A stretch of 64,000 nucleotides of DNA from Acidimicrobiia bacterium (GCA_009841105.1 VXMM01000066.1:48689-112688); one strand, 5' to 3'; shown: positions 15,453 through 24,620, counted from the first letter of the stretch. The notes: generated by a model not told the origin, from the sequence alone. A program made the numbers and translations.

Positions 15453-16457
15453 GTGATCAGGCAATCTCACACATCGCGACCGCTACTAGTGGTCATCGGG
15501 GATCTCGATGGACGCCTTCCGCCCGGTTTGGACACCATCACCGACCGTGTGAGCGTCCATAAGGTGGACAAGTCGTCGGAGGTGGCGAGAGTCCTCCCCG
15601 ACGCCGAGATCGTCCTACTGTGGGACTTCAGTTCTGGTTCGCTCCGACAGCACTTCCACCTGGCACGAAGGCTGCGATGGGTTCATGTCGCCGGAGCAGG
15701 CGTCGACGCCGTTATGAGTTCCGAGATAGCCGCCAGCGATGTAGTCGTCACGAACGCACGGGGCGTGTTCAATCAGTCCATAGCGGAAACGGTCGTTGCG
15801 ATGATGCTCCTGTTCGCTAAGGACATAATCAAGACGATTGCGCTTCAGTCCCGGCTGACTTGGCTACATAGGGATACCGAGATGCTGGCAGGCCAGACTG
15901 CGCTGATTGTGGGCGCCGGCGAGATAGGGCGGGCGATCGGGCGCTCCGTCGGAGTTCTCGGGGTGGAAGTGACCGGGGTGGCTACATCGGAACGACACGA
16001 CGAGGATCTGGGACTCGTACGTTCCGTCTCTGATCTAGATACCTTGTTGCCCGCCGCCGACTTTGTCGTACTGGTACTGCCGCTGACCGACCTCACACGA
16101 GGATTGATCGGTGCTGAGCAGCTAAACCTAATGAAGAATACTGCCCGCTTGATCAATGTGGGTCGCGGCCAGCTAGTCGATGAAGGTGCCTTGATTGCTG
16201 CTCTTCAGTCCAAATCGATAGGCGGCGCCGCGCTCGACGTGTTCCATACCGAGCCCCTACCGCCGGACAACCCTCTATGGACCATGCCCAATGTCATGGT
16301 CTCACCCCATATGGCGGCTGACTTTCACGGATGGCTTGATGCTCTGGCAGACCAGTTCTACGAGAACCTCGGTCGATGGTTGAGGGGCCGGCCGCTGCTG
16401 AACGTGGTCGACAAGGAGCTCGGATACGCCCCCGGAACTGCCACGCCGACGGCCTGA
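15453..16457 (+). CDS. D-2-hydroxyacid dehydrogenase, NAD-binding
   Basis: A 334-residue oxidoreductase interconverting 2-keto acids and D-2-hydroxyacids with NAD(P). The dinucleotide-binding loop is GAGEIGRAIG (about residue 150), the catalytic Arg lies in NVGRGQLVDE, the Glu in FHTEPLPP and the His in SPHMAADF, so the catalytic triad is complete. The N-terminal catalytic domain is divergent and contains VHVAGAGVDAV. It starts at GTG. It is divergent from the GntR gene and convergent with the aminotransferase gene; an aminotransferase would yield the keto acid that this enzyme could reduce. Confidence 0.92.
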   Translation: MIRQSHTSRPLLVVIGDLDGRLPPGLDTITDRVSVHKVDKSSEVARVLPDAEIVLLWDFSSGSLRQHFHLARRLRWVHVAGAGVDAVMSSEIAASDVVVTNARGVFNQSIAETVVAMMLLFAKDIIKTIALQSRLTWLHRDTEMLAGQTALIVGAGEIGRAIGRSVGVLGVEVTGVATSERHDEDLGLVRSVSDLDTLLPAADFVVLVLPLTDLTRGLIGAEQLNLMKNTARLINVGRGQLVDEGALIAALQSKSIGGAALDVFHTEPLPPDNPLWTMPNVMVSPHMAADFHGWLDALADQFYENLGRWLRGRPLLNVVDKELGYAPGTATPTA

Positions 16458-16563
16458 GGGGCTGTTGCGAACGAAACCAGGGCTTCACCAAGTCCTGAAG
16501 CCAACCCACGGACGCTCTCGAGCGTCCGCTCCGATGCGTGCCGACCCTCTTCCGAGCAACTGT

Positions 16564-17832
16564 TCAACCCGTGGCCTCGGCCACGGCTCCCTCGAAGATC
16601 TCCACCGCTTCCTTCACCTTGGCTTCGGAGACGATCAGCGGAGGCAACCAGCGGACCACCTGGCCGAACGCTCCGCACGGGAGTAGCAGCAGCCCGCGGC
16701 GTTCACACTGGCGCCGGACCTCGGTGGCCGTGTCGCCGTCCGGTGTACCGTCGCCGTGGCTGAACTCCGCCCCGATCATCAGGCCCCGTCCTCGGACATC
16801 GCCTATAGCCTCGTGCCTACTCGCCACATCCCGCAGTTGCTCGACCAACCGAGCACCGACCGCCGCCGCGTTCTCGACCAGTTGCTCCTTCTCGATGACG
16901 TCGAGAGTCGCCAGCGCAGCGGCGCAGGCTACAGCGTTACCGCCGTAGGTGCCGCCTTGGGATCCCGGCCAACCCTTACCCATCAGGTCACGGCTTGCCG
17001 CCATCGCAGCCAGGGGCATTCCTGAAGCCAACCCCTTAGCTGCGATGACGACATCCGGGGTTACCCTTGACGGGTCGTGTCCCCAGAAGTCGCCGGTTCG
17101 CCCGAATCCCGCCTGAACCTCGTCGATGATCAGAAGGATTCCGTGACGATCGCAGCGCGCTCGGAGCCCTTGTAGAAAGGTATCCGGAGCCGGTACGAAG
17201 CCACCCTCACCCAGAACGGGCTCCACAACCATGGCGGCGGTCTCGTTGGGTGCGGTCTGCGTAGCAAGCAGGAAGTCCAACTCTCTCAGGCAGAACTCTA
17301 CGGTCTCTTCCTCCTCCCAGCCGTAGCGGTACGAGTAGGGGAAAGGAGCCACGAAGACCCCGGCCATCAAGGGCTGCAGACCATCTCCGTAACCGGTCTT
17401 CGACGTAGTCATTGACAACCAGGCCGTGGTTCGCCCGTGGAATCCGCCGTGGAATACGATCAGGTTCGACTTGCCTGTTGCGTTGCGGGCGAGACGGACC
17501 GATGCCTCGACCGCCTCAGTCCCCGCGCTCGCGTAGAACAGGTTGTCGATCTCCCCGGGAAGCACTTGAGCCAGGCGGCAAGAGAGTTCCTCCAGTAGAG
17601 GATGCAGGACGGTGGTGTACTGTCCGTGTATCAACGTTTCCGCCTGGTTCCGGATGGCGTTCACGACCGTCGGATGGCAGTGTCCTGTGCTAGTAACCCC
17701 GATTCCGGCAGTGAAGTCGAGGTAACGCCTTCCCTCTGAATCGATTATGTAAACACCCTCTCCTCGAGCAGCGTGCACGGCGGTGGCACGCTTGAGGAGA
17801 GGAGACACGTGGCGAGGCTCTGCATCTGGCAT
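16564..17832 (-). CDS. Class III (GABA-type) aminotransferase, PLP-dependent
   Basis: A 422-residue fold-type I PLP enzyme. Recognisable parts are FTAGIGVTSTGHCHP near the N-terminus, YASAGTEAVEASVRLAR for phosphate binding, the LIIDEVQAGFGRTG segment with the PLP-ring aspartate, the Schiff-base lysine in AAKGLASGMPL and GGTYGGNAVACAAA. The family transfers amino groups from omega-amines or amino acids such as GABA, beta-alanine or diamines. The ATG has GGGAG about 10 bases upstream. Its promoter region, shared with the divergent LLM oxidoreductase, carries a perfect 10-bp GntR-type palindrome just 23 bases before this start. Confidence 0.93.
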   Translation of the reverse strand: MPDAEPRHVSPLLKRATAVHAARGEGVYIIDSEGRRYLDFTAGIGVTSTGHCHPTVVNAIRNQAETLIHGQYTTVLHPLLEELSCRLAQVLPGEIDNLFYASAGTEAVEASVRLARNATGKSNLIVFHGGFHGRTTAWLSMTTSKTGYGDGLQPLMAGVFVAPFPYSYRYGWEEEETVEFCLRELDFLLATQTAPNETAAMVVEPVLGEGGFVPAPDTFLQGLRARCDRHGILLIIDEVQAGFGRTGDFWGHDPSRVTPDVVIAAKGLASGMPLAAMAASRDLMGKGWPGSQGGTYGGNAVACAAALATLDVIEKEQLVENAAAVGARLVEQLRDVASRHEAIGDVRGRGLMIGAEFSHGDGTPDGDTATEVRRQCERRGLLLLPCGAFGQVVRWLPPLIVSEAKVKEAVEIFEGAVAEATG

Positions 17833-17854
17833 ATACGCTTGACTCCCATGTCGA

Positions 17855-17864
17855 TTGTCGACAA
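17855..17864. promoter_or_regulatory. GntR-type operator palindrome TTGTCGACAA
   Basis: A perfect 10-bp palindrome that fits the GntR consensus yGTM(N)0-1KACr exactly. It sits in the divergent region between the aminotransferase (start 23 bases away) and the LLM oxidoreductase (start 111 bases away) and would overlap the leader or promoter of the former. Confidence 0.65.
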
Positions 17865-17974
17865 GATGCAGACTCTAGCCTGCTCTTGCTGGATGGTCGA
17901 TGGCTTTGACGCGCATGGGCGCTGTCATCGCCGCACCAAAGCGACCGGTTGCCTGCCGATAGGATTGAAGAACA

Positions 17975-18820
17975 ATGCGGTTTGCTCTGAACGTTCCTAA
18001 CTTCGGCGCTCTCTCGGATCCCAATACTCTGATGGATCTGGCTGCCGAGGCGGAGCGGGCCGGTTGGGATGGGTTCTTCCTATGGGACCACATTCTCCTG
18101 TGGGATCGGAACCCGATTGCTGACCCTTGGATAGCGCTGGCAGCGATCGCGGTGGCAACCGAACGGATCCGGATCGGCCCCATGGTGACACCCGTCGCCC
18201 GTAGGCGGCCGTGGAAGGTCGCTCGGGAGGCAGCTTCGCTCGATCACTTGTGCAATGGACGCTTGATCTTCGGTGCCGGTCTTGGGAACCCGGCCGATGC
18301 AGAATTCGGAGCGTTCGGCGAGAACCCCGATGCTCGGGTCCGGGCGGCCAAGTTAGACGAGGGTCTTGGGATCATCGCTGGCATGTGGAGCGGCGAACTC
18401 TACGCGCACGATGGTGAATACCACCGGATCGAGCCCTTCTCGTTCTTGCCGCGTCCTGTCCAGGAGCCCCGTGTTCCCGTCTGGATCGCCGGAAAGTGGC
18501 CGAACCGAGTGCCATTCCGGAGAGCGGCGCGCTGGGACGGAGCCTTTCCCATGAGAGTCGATGACGAGCAGATGACCCCGGGCGATGTGCGCAAGGTCAT
18601 GAGCTATCTGAACAGGCACCGGGATCGTCGCAGGCGCTTCGACGTGTCCATCTTCTTGGGGGGCATGATCGATCGCAGCGGCCTGGAGCCTGGGCTGATC
18701 GAGAAGTTCGCCCAGGCGGGAGTGACCTGGCTACATGACGGCCCGGGCTTCGACGATGCTACTGACGCCGGTGTCGACGCCTTCCGTAGTCACATCCGGA
18801 AGGGGCCGCCGGGGTCCTGA
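17975..18820 (+). CDS. LLM-class (luciferase-like) flavin-dependent oxidoreductase
   Basis: A 281-residue member of the bacterial luciferase/F420-dependent family, a TIM barrel that oxidises substrates with FMNH2 or F420. Features are the start MRFALNVPNFGALSD, WDGFFLWDH at about residues 30-38, ATERIRIGPMVTPVARR, and SLDHLCNGRLIFGAGLGN. It lacks a nearby flavin reductase gene; F420 use is plausible in an actinobacterium but not shown. Members such as RutA open heterocyclic rings, so a role in ring cleavage within this cluster is possible. The first ATG is used, with only a weak AGGA upstream. Confidence 0.9.
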   Translation: MRFALNVPNFGALSDPNTLMDLAAEAERAGWDGFFLWDHILLWDRNPIADPWIALAAIAVATERIRIGPMVTPVARRRPWKVAREAASLDHLCNGRLIFGAGLGNPADAEFGAFGENPDARVRAAKLDEGLGIIAGMWSGELYAHDGEYHRIEPFSFLPRPVQEPRVPVWIAGKWPNRVPFRRAARWDGAFPMRVDDEQMTPGDVRKVMSYLNRHRDRRRRFDVSIFLGGMIDRSGLEPGLIEKFAQAGVTWLHDGPGFDDATDAGVDAFRSHIRKGPPGS

Positions 18821-18932
18821 AACGGTCGGATGCAGCGTCTCTCCGCGGCCTTGGCAGATCGCATCCAGGGACGGGATCTCGGTCCGACAGTTGCGCCTTG
18901 GGGCTGCTCCCGGTAGAGTCGGCAGCGCATAC

Positions 18933-18940
18933 TGTCGACA
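18933..18940. promoter_or_regulatory. GntR-type operator palindrome TGTCGACA
   Basis: An 8-bp palindrome in the context ACTGTCGACAAT, 65-72 bases before the M24-family gene that heads the long rightward gene run. It shares its core with the operators at 15398-15403 and 17855-17864. Confidence 0.6.
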
Positions 18941-19004
18941 ATAGACGACCAACAGACCATTCGGTTGGGAGTCTGTCACGGCTAAGCACGGAGGAGACGG
19001 CACT

Positions 19005-20219
19005 GTGACATTGACGCCTGTGAAAGCACCGCCGCCACGCGGCGATTTCGTCCACAGCACGCCTGAAGAGCGGGAGCGGCGCCTCAGCCTCCTACGGGAA
19101 GGAATGGCACAGCAGGGCCTCGCTGCTCTGGTGGTCTGCGGTCGGGACGACATCCGGTACCGGGGACGGACGTTCTGGGTGTCAGACGTGTGGCAGCTAC
19201 TGGCCGACACCCATGTGGTGATCCTTCCTGAAGGGGATCCAATCTTCATCGGCGGCCAGGTGTTCGGCCTCGAGCAGGCCGAACAGGCTCTCTGGCCGGG
19301 CGAGTTCAGGGTGAGTGGCCTGTCGGGCGTCGAGATCGCTGACGTGCTCAGCTCGAACGGCCTGGGCGATGCGGCGGTCGGGATAACCGGGCTCTCGGAC
19401 GCCTCGTTCGCGGCCTGGCATCTCCAGCAGATCACCGAAGCCCTACCCGAACTGGAGATTCACGACGCAACCCAACTGTTCGAGGACGCCCGGCACACCA
19501 ACAGCGACGAGGAATTGTATTACCTGCGCGTGACCTCGGAGCTATTCAACGACATCTACGAGGTCCTCGAGCCGAGCATCCGCCCGGGCATGACCGAGAT
19601 CGAACTCGCCGCGGAGTCACACAAGGTGTCGCGCGAGTTCGGCCTGCGCGACCCGATGGTGCTCATGCAGACCTCGCCTTACGGTCCGCTCAGCTTCGGC
19701 ACGACCAAGGTGATCGAGAAGGAAGACATCGTAACCCTATGGATCGAGTCAGCAGGCCCAACGGGATACTGGCTGGAGTACCGGCGCTGCTACAGCTTCG
19801 GTCCCCCAACCCCCGGTGCCCAGGAATTCTGGGACCTCTCCGTGGATTCGCTCAACGCGGGGCTCGCCGCCATGAAGCCGGGTGCAATGGCTTCGGCCTT
19901 TGTGGAAGGGGTCCACAATTACCTGGTGGAGAACTCGGAGTACCACCTGGGTTACACGCACGCCTCGAACCCGCATTCCATGTTCAGCCTGCACGGGATC
20001 GACTGCGATGCCATCAAGGGAGTCTGGGTTCCGGGCAACGACCGGGTCCTGAAGGACACGGAGGTGGTGAACATCCACCCGACGGTCGAGTTCAAGGATC
20101 ACGCCACATTCGAGAAGTACAGCTGGCTGGGGATCACGGACAACGCCATAGTGACCGAGGAAGGTGGGGTCCTGATGACGCACTCTCCAGACCTGCCCGA
20201 CGGCTTCAAAGAACTATGA
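19005..20219 (+). CDS. M24-fold (pita-bread) hydrolase with non-canonical active site
   Basis: A 404-residue protein with a creatinase-type N-terminal domain (RLSLLREGMAQQGLAALVVC) and a C-terminal pita-bread domain (RVTSELFNDIYEVLEPSIRP, LWIESAGPTGYWLEYRR, NIHPTVEF). Metal-dependent M24 peptidases have Asp in the two GxxxGY-flanking positions and Glu in the later EP motif; here these positions read Glu, Glu and His. A metal-free, creatinase-like C-N hydrolase is therefore more likely than an aminopeptidase. The start is GTG with GGAGGAGA upstream. It has a paralogue at 25719-26816 with the same substitutions. A GntR-type operator lies upstream. Confidence 0.85.
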   Translation: MTLTPVKAPPPRGDFVHSTPEERERRLSLLREGMAQQGLAALVVCGRDDIRYRGRTFWVSDVWQLLADTHVVILPEGDPIFIGGQVFGLEQAEQALWPGEFRVSGLSGVEIADVLSSNGLGDAAVGITGLSDASFAAWHLQQITEALPELEIHDATQLFEDARHTNSDEELYYLRVTSELFNDIYEVLEPSIRPGMTEIELAAESHKVSREFGLRDPMVLMQTSPYGPLSFGTTKVIEKEDIVTLWIESAGPTGYWLEYRRCYSFGPPTPGAQEFWDLSVDSLNAGLAAMKPGAMASAFVEGVHNYLVENSEYHLGYTHASNPHSMFSLHGIDCDAIKGVWVPGNDRVLKDTEVVNIHPTVEFKDHATFEKYSWLGITDNAIVTEEGGVLMTHSPDLPDGFKEL

Positions 20220-20257
20220 GATCACCCACCGGACAAGGACAGTAGGAGGCTGCCAGC

Positions 20258-21046
20258 ATGCGTTTGGAGAACCGCGCCGCGATAGTCACGGGAGCCGCAT
20301 CGGGTATCGGACGCGCCATCGCCCGCCGTTTTGCCAGGGAGGGCGCCTCCGTCGTCGTGAGCGACATCCGGGAGACGCCGATCTGGGCACCCGAGGGAGA
20401 TGACCTGCCGACGGTGGACGCCATTCTGGCTGAAGGCGGGAAGGCCGAGTACGTCCAAACGGACATGAGCAACTGGGACAGCGTGGACAGCCTGGTCAGC
20501 GGCGCCGTGGCGAAGTACGGCCGCCTTGACGTCATGGTGAATAGCGCCGCAGTATTCGAGTCCACCAACATCCTGGAGACGACGGTGGAGAATTGGAATG
20601 AGGTGATGTCCGTAAACCTCCGCGGCCAGTTCTTCTGCAACAAGCGGGCGATCATGCAGATGATCGATCAGGAGATGATCGGTGAGGTCAGGGGGCGGAT
20701 CGTCAATCTGTCTTCCCAGCACGGCATGATCGGACCGCCCGACTACTTCGCGTACGCGGTCAGCAAGGCGGGTATCGCTCAGATGACCCGCCAACTCGCG
20801 GTGGACTACGCCAAGCAGGGGATCGTGGTCAACGCGGTGGCACCCGGCCGCATCATCACCGGGACTCATCCCGGGGAGGCTGATATGACCGATCCCGAAC
20901 TCCCCTACTCGTACTCGCGTACACCCTTCTCTCGGCTGGGTAGACCCGACGACATCGCCGGAGCCGCTCTCTACCTCGCCTCCGACGACTGCACGTTCGT
21001 CTCGGGACACAACCTCCTCGTCGACGGGGGCTGGATGGCGTACTGA
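20258..21046 (+). CDS. Short-chain dehydrogenase/reductase (SDR)
   Basis: A 262-residue classical SDR that oxidises or reduces an alcohol/ketone with NAD(P). The cofactor loop is GAASGIGRAIA at residues 12-22, the structural NAG motif reads NSAA, the catalytic Ser is in NLSSQHG and the Tyr/Lys pair in YAVSK. The C-terminus ends with the usual SGHNLLVDGG. AGGAGG precedes the ATG. It lies 38 bases after the M24 gene and probably shares its transcript. Confidence 0.93.
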   Translation: MRLENRAAIVTGAASGIGRAIARRFAREGASVVVSDIRETPIWAPEGDDLPTVDAILAEGGKAEYVQTDMSNWDSVDSLVSGAVAKYGRLDVMVNSAAVFESTNILETTVENWNEVMSVNLRGQFFCNKRAIMQMIDQEMIGEVRGRIVNLSSQHGMIGPPDYFAYAVSKAGIAQMTRQLAVDYAKQGIVVNAVAPGRIITGTHPGEADMTDPELPYSYSRTPFSRLGRPDDIAGAALYLASDDCTFVSGHNLLVDGGWMAY

Positions 21047-21186
21047 GTTGGACGGTTTGAACCCGGCACCCAAGGCTGAGGAGTCGGAAACCCGTAGGTA
21101 ATCGCTCTCACCTGTGGCCGCAAATTTGGACAGCGACCCGGGTGATCGAAACAGGGAACAGACACTTACGAACAGGGAGGTATCCA

Positions 21187-22584
21187 GTGTCAAGATGGTT
21201 CAAGAAGTGGCCAACTCTCGCGATCTTGCTTGTGCTAGCCCTCGTGGCGGCCGGTTGCGGCGAGGATGAGCCTGCCGAGACGACCGCCGCAGCTACTACA
21301 CAGGCCCAGGCGACGACAGCGGCGACCGAAGCAGCGCCGATGACGGCCGGCGAAGTGATGGCGATGTGCGATGTCGCCATACCGGAGGTGAGCGTGAACT
21401 TCGGGATGGCGCCGTTCGGTGACCACACTATCTATTCGCATGCCATGGCCGAGGGTTGGTTCGAGGAGGTGGGGATCAACATCAACGAGAAGTTCGCCAC
21501 CATTCCGTACGAGCAGATCGTGGCCCTGTTGGTTAACGAGGACTACGACTTCACGACCCAGTACGGACCCAACCAGCTTCAGAGCATGCTCCGAGCACCG
21601 GATGTGCAGCAGATCACGTTCAGCGACGCCTACGTGGGCCTGTACTTCCTCGCACCACCTGACAGCGGGCTCGATACGGTTCCTGATCTGGTCGCATCCG
21701 GTATGAGTTACGAAGATGCCTTCGAGCAGGTCGTCGGCCAGATGGTCGGCAAGCGTGTCGCCATCGATGACACCGGGTCCCACCGCTCCTTCGTCGATGC
21801 GGTCTTCGAGGCGGGCGGTGTCACACCCGATGACTTCGCCGAGTTGATCACAGTCGACGACGCTCGCATGCTGCTCCTGGGTCGTGGCGGTCAAGCCGAC
21901 TTCGTCAAGCCCTTGGGCGGCGCCCAGAACGCGGAGTTGATGCAAGATGGCTGGTACCCGATCCTGGGTGCAACCGACCTGATCGCCCTGCTTCCGCCCG
22001 GTGACCCCCGGGGCGCAACCGGGATCGGCCACACTGGCTTGGGAGCTCGAGCCAGCCACTACGCGGAGGACCCCGACACGTTCCTGAGGGTCGTGAGCGT
22101 GATGTTCCGCGTGATCGACGCCGTCAAGAGGGACGTGGCCGAAGGTACGGATGACGCCTTGGCCAACATCCTGCCGGTGCTCGAGTCGGCTGCCGCGGTG
22201 GAGATCGGCATAGACGGTCTGAGGATTATCTACGGCCAGATCGACCCCATGAAGTCCTTCGAGGAGCAGACCGAATACTGGGACGACGAGAGCAACCCGT
22301 TCCACTACAAGAACGTCTACCGTCCCCAGATCGAGGCAGCCCAGGAAGGCGGCATCCTGCCAGCCGACGAGGAACTCGACCCGTCCCTGGGGTTCGGCCT
22401 GGCTGAGGAGATCTACGACGCGCTGGTCGAACTACGAGACCAGTACGACTCGATGGTTTCACAGGCAGGAAGCCTGGAAGGGCCATACGCCGAGATGGCC
22501 GCTATCGCAGCCACCCACTACGAAAACCGCAACTACCTCGACGCGGCTCGGATTCTCGAGACCGCAGTCGGAGGCGGTTGCTAA
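21187..22584 (+). CDS. ABC transporter substrate-binding lipoprotein (taurine/nitrate/thiamine-pyrimidine type)
   Basis: A 465-residue binding lipoprotein. The GTG at 21187 is chosen because GGGAGG lies 6 bases upstream and the resulting signal peptide ends in LVAAGC with Cys24. A Thr/Ala linker precedes the binding domain, which shows the NMT1/SsuA-type pattern (SHAMAEGWFEEVGININ, then YDFTTQYGPNQLQSM, and GKRVAIDDTGSHRSFVDAVF). Two long Asp/Glu-rich C-terminal helices make it longer than typical SsuA. The ATPase and two permease genes downstream belong to the same importer family. The ligand is unknown. Confidence 0.9.
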   Translation: MSRWFKKWPTLAILLVLALVAAGCGEDEPAETTAAATTQAQATTAATEAAPMTAGEVMAMCDVAIPEVSVNFGMAPFGDHTIYSHAMAEGWFEEVGININEKFATIPYEQIVALLVNEDYDFTTQYGPNQLQSMLRAPDVQQITFSDAYVGLYFLAPPDSGLDTVPDLVASGMSYEDAFEQVVGQMVGKRVAIDDTGSHRSFVDAVFEAGGVTPDDFAELITVDDARMLLLGRGGQADFVKPLGGAQNAELMQDGWYPILGATDLIALLPPGDPRGATGIGHTGLGARASHYAEDPDTFLRVVSVMFRVIDAVKRDVAEGTDDALANILPVLESAAAVEIGIDGLRIIYGQIDPMKSFEEQTEYWDDESNPFHYKNVYRPQIEAAQEGGILPADEELDPSLGFGLAEEIYDALVELRDQYDSMVSQAGSLEGPYAEMAAIAATHYENRNYLDAARILETAVGGGC

Positions 22585-22893
22585 CCCCCATAGAGAGCTA
22601 GAGGCGGGAGATTGGCGTCCGCAGGGTATCCGAAAGTATCCCCTGCGGGCGCCGTCTCCCGTCCTCGCGCTCGGACAGGTGTTCTGGTCCGGGGTGACCA
22701 CGAGATTCGGGGATGGGGAAGGAGCTACCGGTCCCCGATTGACAACCTTGGATCAGAGCGTAACTATCGACTCGAACCTCGTGCCATCTATCGGTTGATC
22801 GGGCAGGGGTGCCGCAACGACGCCAAAGGGAGTAGATTTCCGAGGCAGACTCGATCCGGAACCCGCAAAGCCTGAAAGGAGGCGGTTGATTAG
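22585..22893 (+). other. 309-base gap between binding-protein and ATPase genes
   Basis: No credible gene is seen in this gap. Its first third holds a long hairpin (annotated separately); the remainder has no clear promoter and ends with AAAGGAGG, the ribosome site of the ATPase gene. Confidence 0.6.
22605..22661 (+). terminator. Long hairpin after the binding-protein gene, partial terminator or mRNA stabiliser
   Basis: The arms 22605-22629 and 22637-22661 are almost fully complementary over about 24 base pairs, with a few mismatches or bulges, around a 7-base loop. It lies 21 bases after the binding-protein stop. No T-run follows, so partial termination or protection of the upstream mRNA is more likely than full termination, which would leave binding protein in excess over ATPase and permeases. 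Confidence 0.6.
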
Positions 22894-23703
22894 ATGCAGG
22901 GTGTTGACGGCTCCGGGACAGGGTCGCCGATCGACCCGCCGCCGGCGATCGAACTCAGATCGGTCACCAAGACCTTCGTCCTAGAGTCCGGGGAGGAGCT
23001 TACTGCTGTGCGGGATGCCTCCCTCACGGTGGCCCGGGGGGAATTCGTTTGTGTGGTCGGCCCGTCCGGACACGGAAAGTCAACCCTCCTGAACCTGATT
23101 GCCGGATTCATCGAACCCTCGAACGGCGAGATTTTCGTGAACGGAAAACCCGTGGAGGGACCTGGACCCGACCGGGGTGTGGTCTTCCAGCGCGACACAC
23201 TATTCCTATGGAGAAGGGTGGCCGCCAACATATCCTTCGGGCTCGAAGCCCGGGGCGTACCAAAACAGGAGCGCAAGGCAACGGTCGAGCGCTATCTGAA
23301 GACGGTCGGTCTTGAGGACTTTGCCGGTGCGTGGCCTCGCCAACTTTCGGGAGGAATGCGACGTCGAGTTGCGATCGCGGCCGTGTTCGCCAATGAGCCG
23401 GACGTTTTCCTCATGGATAAACCATTTGTCGGCTTGGACTACTTGCGACGCGCTCAACTTCACAAGGTTCTCCTGGATCTGTGGGCAGAGGGCGGCCATA
23501 GAGCGGTCTTCATGATCACCCACGATGTTGATGAGGCGTTGGCACTCGGAGACCGCATCCTCGTCGTGAAGGAGGGGCAGATCGTCGAAGACGTAGAGGT
23601 TGCCCTGCCCAGGCCTCGTTCCACATACATGATCACCGGTGAGGAGGCATCGATCATCCGCCGAAGTGTTGTGCTCCACTTCGGAGACCTGGAAATTGCA
23701 TGA
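22894..23703 (+). CDS. ABC transporter ATP-binding protein (SsuB/TauB type) with Lys in place of catalytic Glu
   Basis: A 269-residue ATPase of the nitrate/sulfonate/taurine importer family. Walker A is GPSGHGKST at 56-64, the Q-loop is VVFQRDTLFLW, the signature LSGGM at 151-155 and the H-loop MITHDVDEAL. Walker B reads VFLMDKPFVGLD: residue 176, where the catalytic glutamate normally sits, is a lysine encoded by AAA. The rest of the motif set is intact and the gene is not broken. The stop overlaps the permease start as ATGA. Either ATP hydrolysis is altered or the base call at 23419 is wrong. Confidence 0.9.
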   Translation: MQGVDGSGTGSPIDPPPAIELRSVTKTFVLESGEELTAVRDASLTVARGEFVCVVGPSGHGKSTLLNLIAGFIEPSNGEIFVNGKPVEGPGPDRGVVFQRDTLFLWRRVAANISFGLEARGVPKQERKATVERYLKTVGLEDFAGAWPRQLSGGMRRRVAIAAVFANEPDVFLMDKPFVGLDYLRRAQLHKVLLDLWAEGGHRAVFMITHDVDEALALGDRILVVKEGQIVEDVEVALPRPRSTYMITGEEASIIRRSVVLHFGDLEIA

Positions 23704-24620
23704 GATCCCAAGACCACGGTAGTGGCTCCAATACCAGGAGTTCCGAACGCGGTAGCTCCCGGAACGACGCTCAGGATGGAGGATCCGCCGCCAACAAGAG
23801 GGTACGCCGGATACACCCGCTCGCCGTCCTGTCGTTCTTGGCGATCATCGCGGCTTGGCAGGCCTCGTCGGTCATACTCGGCGAGACCGTCGGTTACAAA
23901 CGCGTACCCGGCATCGAGGATGTAGTCCGCTCCTTCATCGAGTACGCCGGTTACTGGCAAGGTGGCCTTGGAGCCGAGTCCACCCGGACTGGTGCCGAGC
24001 CGACCAATTGGGGCGCCACACTAGGGTTGGGCCACAACACGTTAGTGACGATGCTCAGAACAATCGCCGGGTACACGATCGGCGTCGTCACTGGAATCGG
24101 ACTGGGCTTCCTCATCGCTTGGTCGAAGACAGCACGGGGCTTGTTGACCTTCCCGGCCCATCTGGCACGGATGATGCCCCTCCTGGCAATGATCCCGCTC
24201 TTCGCTCTCTGGTTCGGCGATAGCCAGTTCGGCGTCCTCACCTTCATAGCCTTCGCGGTAGGCATCCTGCTGTTCGCAATCACCATCAACGCTATCGGCA
24301 ATGTGCCGCTTCACTACTGGCAATACGCCAGAAGCCTTGGTGCCAGCCCCCTGCGTACGTACGCCCGCGTCGTGTTCCCAGCCGCGTTTCCCCAGCTCAG
24401 AGGTGGCCTATTGCTCGCGGTCGCTTTCTCCTGGAGCGCTGCGCTGGCTGCGGAGTTCCTAGGACAACAGGTCGGGCTCGGCCACGTCCTCCAGAGCGCT
24501 CTCTATTACGCGTCCACTGACGTAGTGGCGCTCACAGGCCTGGTGGTGATCGTGTTCGCAGCGGTTACCTACCTTGCCGCGAACAAGACCCTCGCATGGC
24601 TGACCCGCTGGGCGGAATAG
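23700..24620 (+). CDS. ABC transporter permease (SsuC/TauC type)
   Basis: A 306-residue membrane protein with a 35-residue hydrophilic N-terminal tail, about six membrane helices and the family coupling loop QYARSLGASPLRTYARVVFP. Two further typical segments are MMPLLAMIPLFALWFG and AVAFSWSAALAAEFLG. It is translationally coupled to the ATPase gene. A second, different permease of the same family is encoded 2.2 kb downstream, so the transporter may use a heterodimeric channel rather than the usual homodimer. Confidence 0.93.
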   Translation: MRSQDHGSGSNTRSSERGSSRNDAQDGGSAANKRVRRIHPLAVLSFLAIIAAWQASSVILGETVGYKRVPGIEDVVRSFIEYAGYWQGGLGAESTRTGAEPTNWGATLGLGHNTLVTMLRTIAGYTIGVVTGIGLGFLIAWSKTARGLLTFPAHLARMMPLLAMIPLFALWFGDSQFGVLTFIAFAVGILLFAITINAIGNVPLHYWQYARSLGASPLRTYARVVFPAAFPQLRGGLLLAVAFSWSAALAAEFLGQQVGLGHVLQSALYYASTDVVALTGLVVIVFAAVTYLAANKTLAWLTRWAE

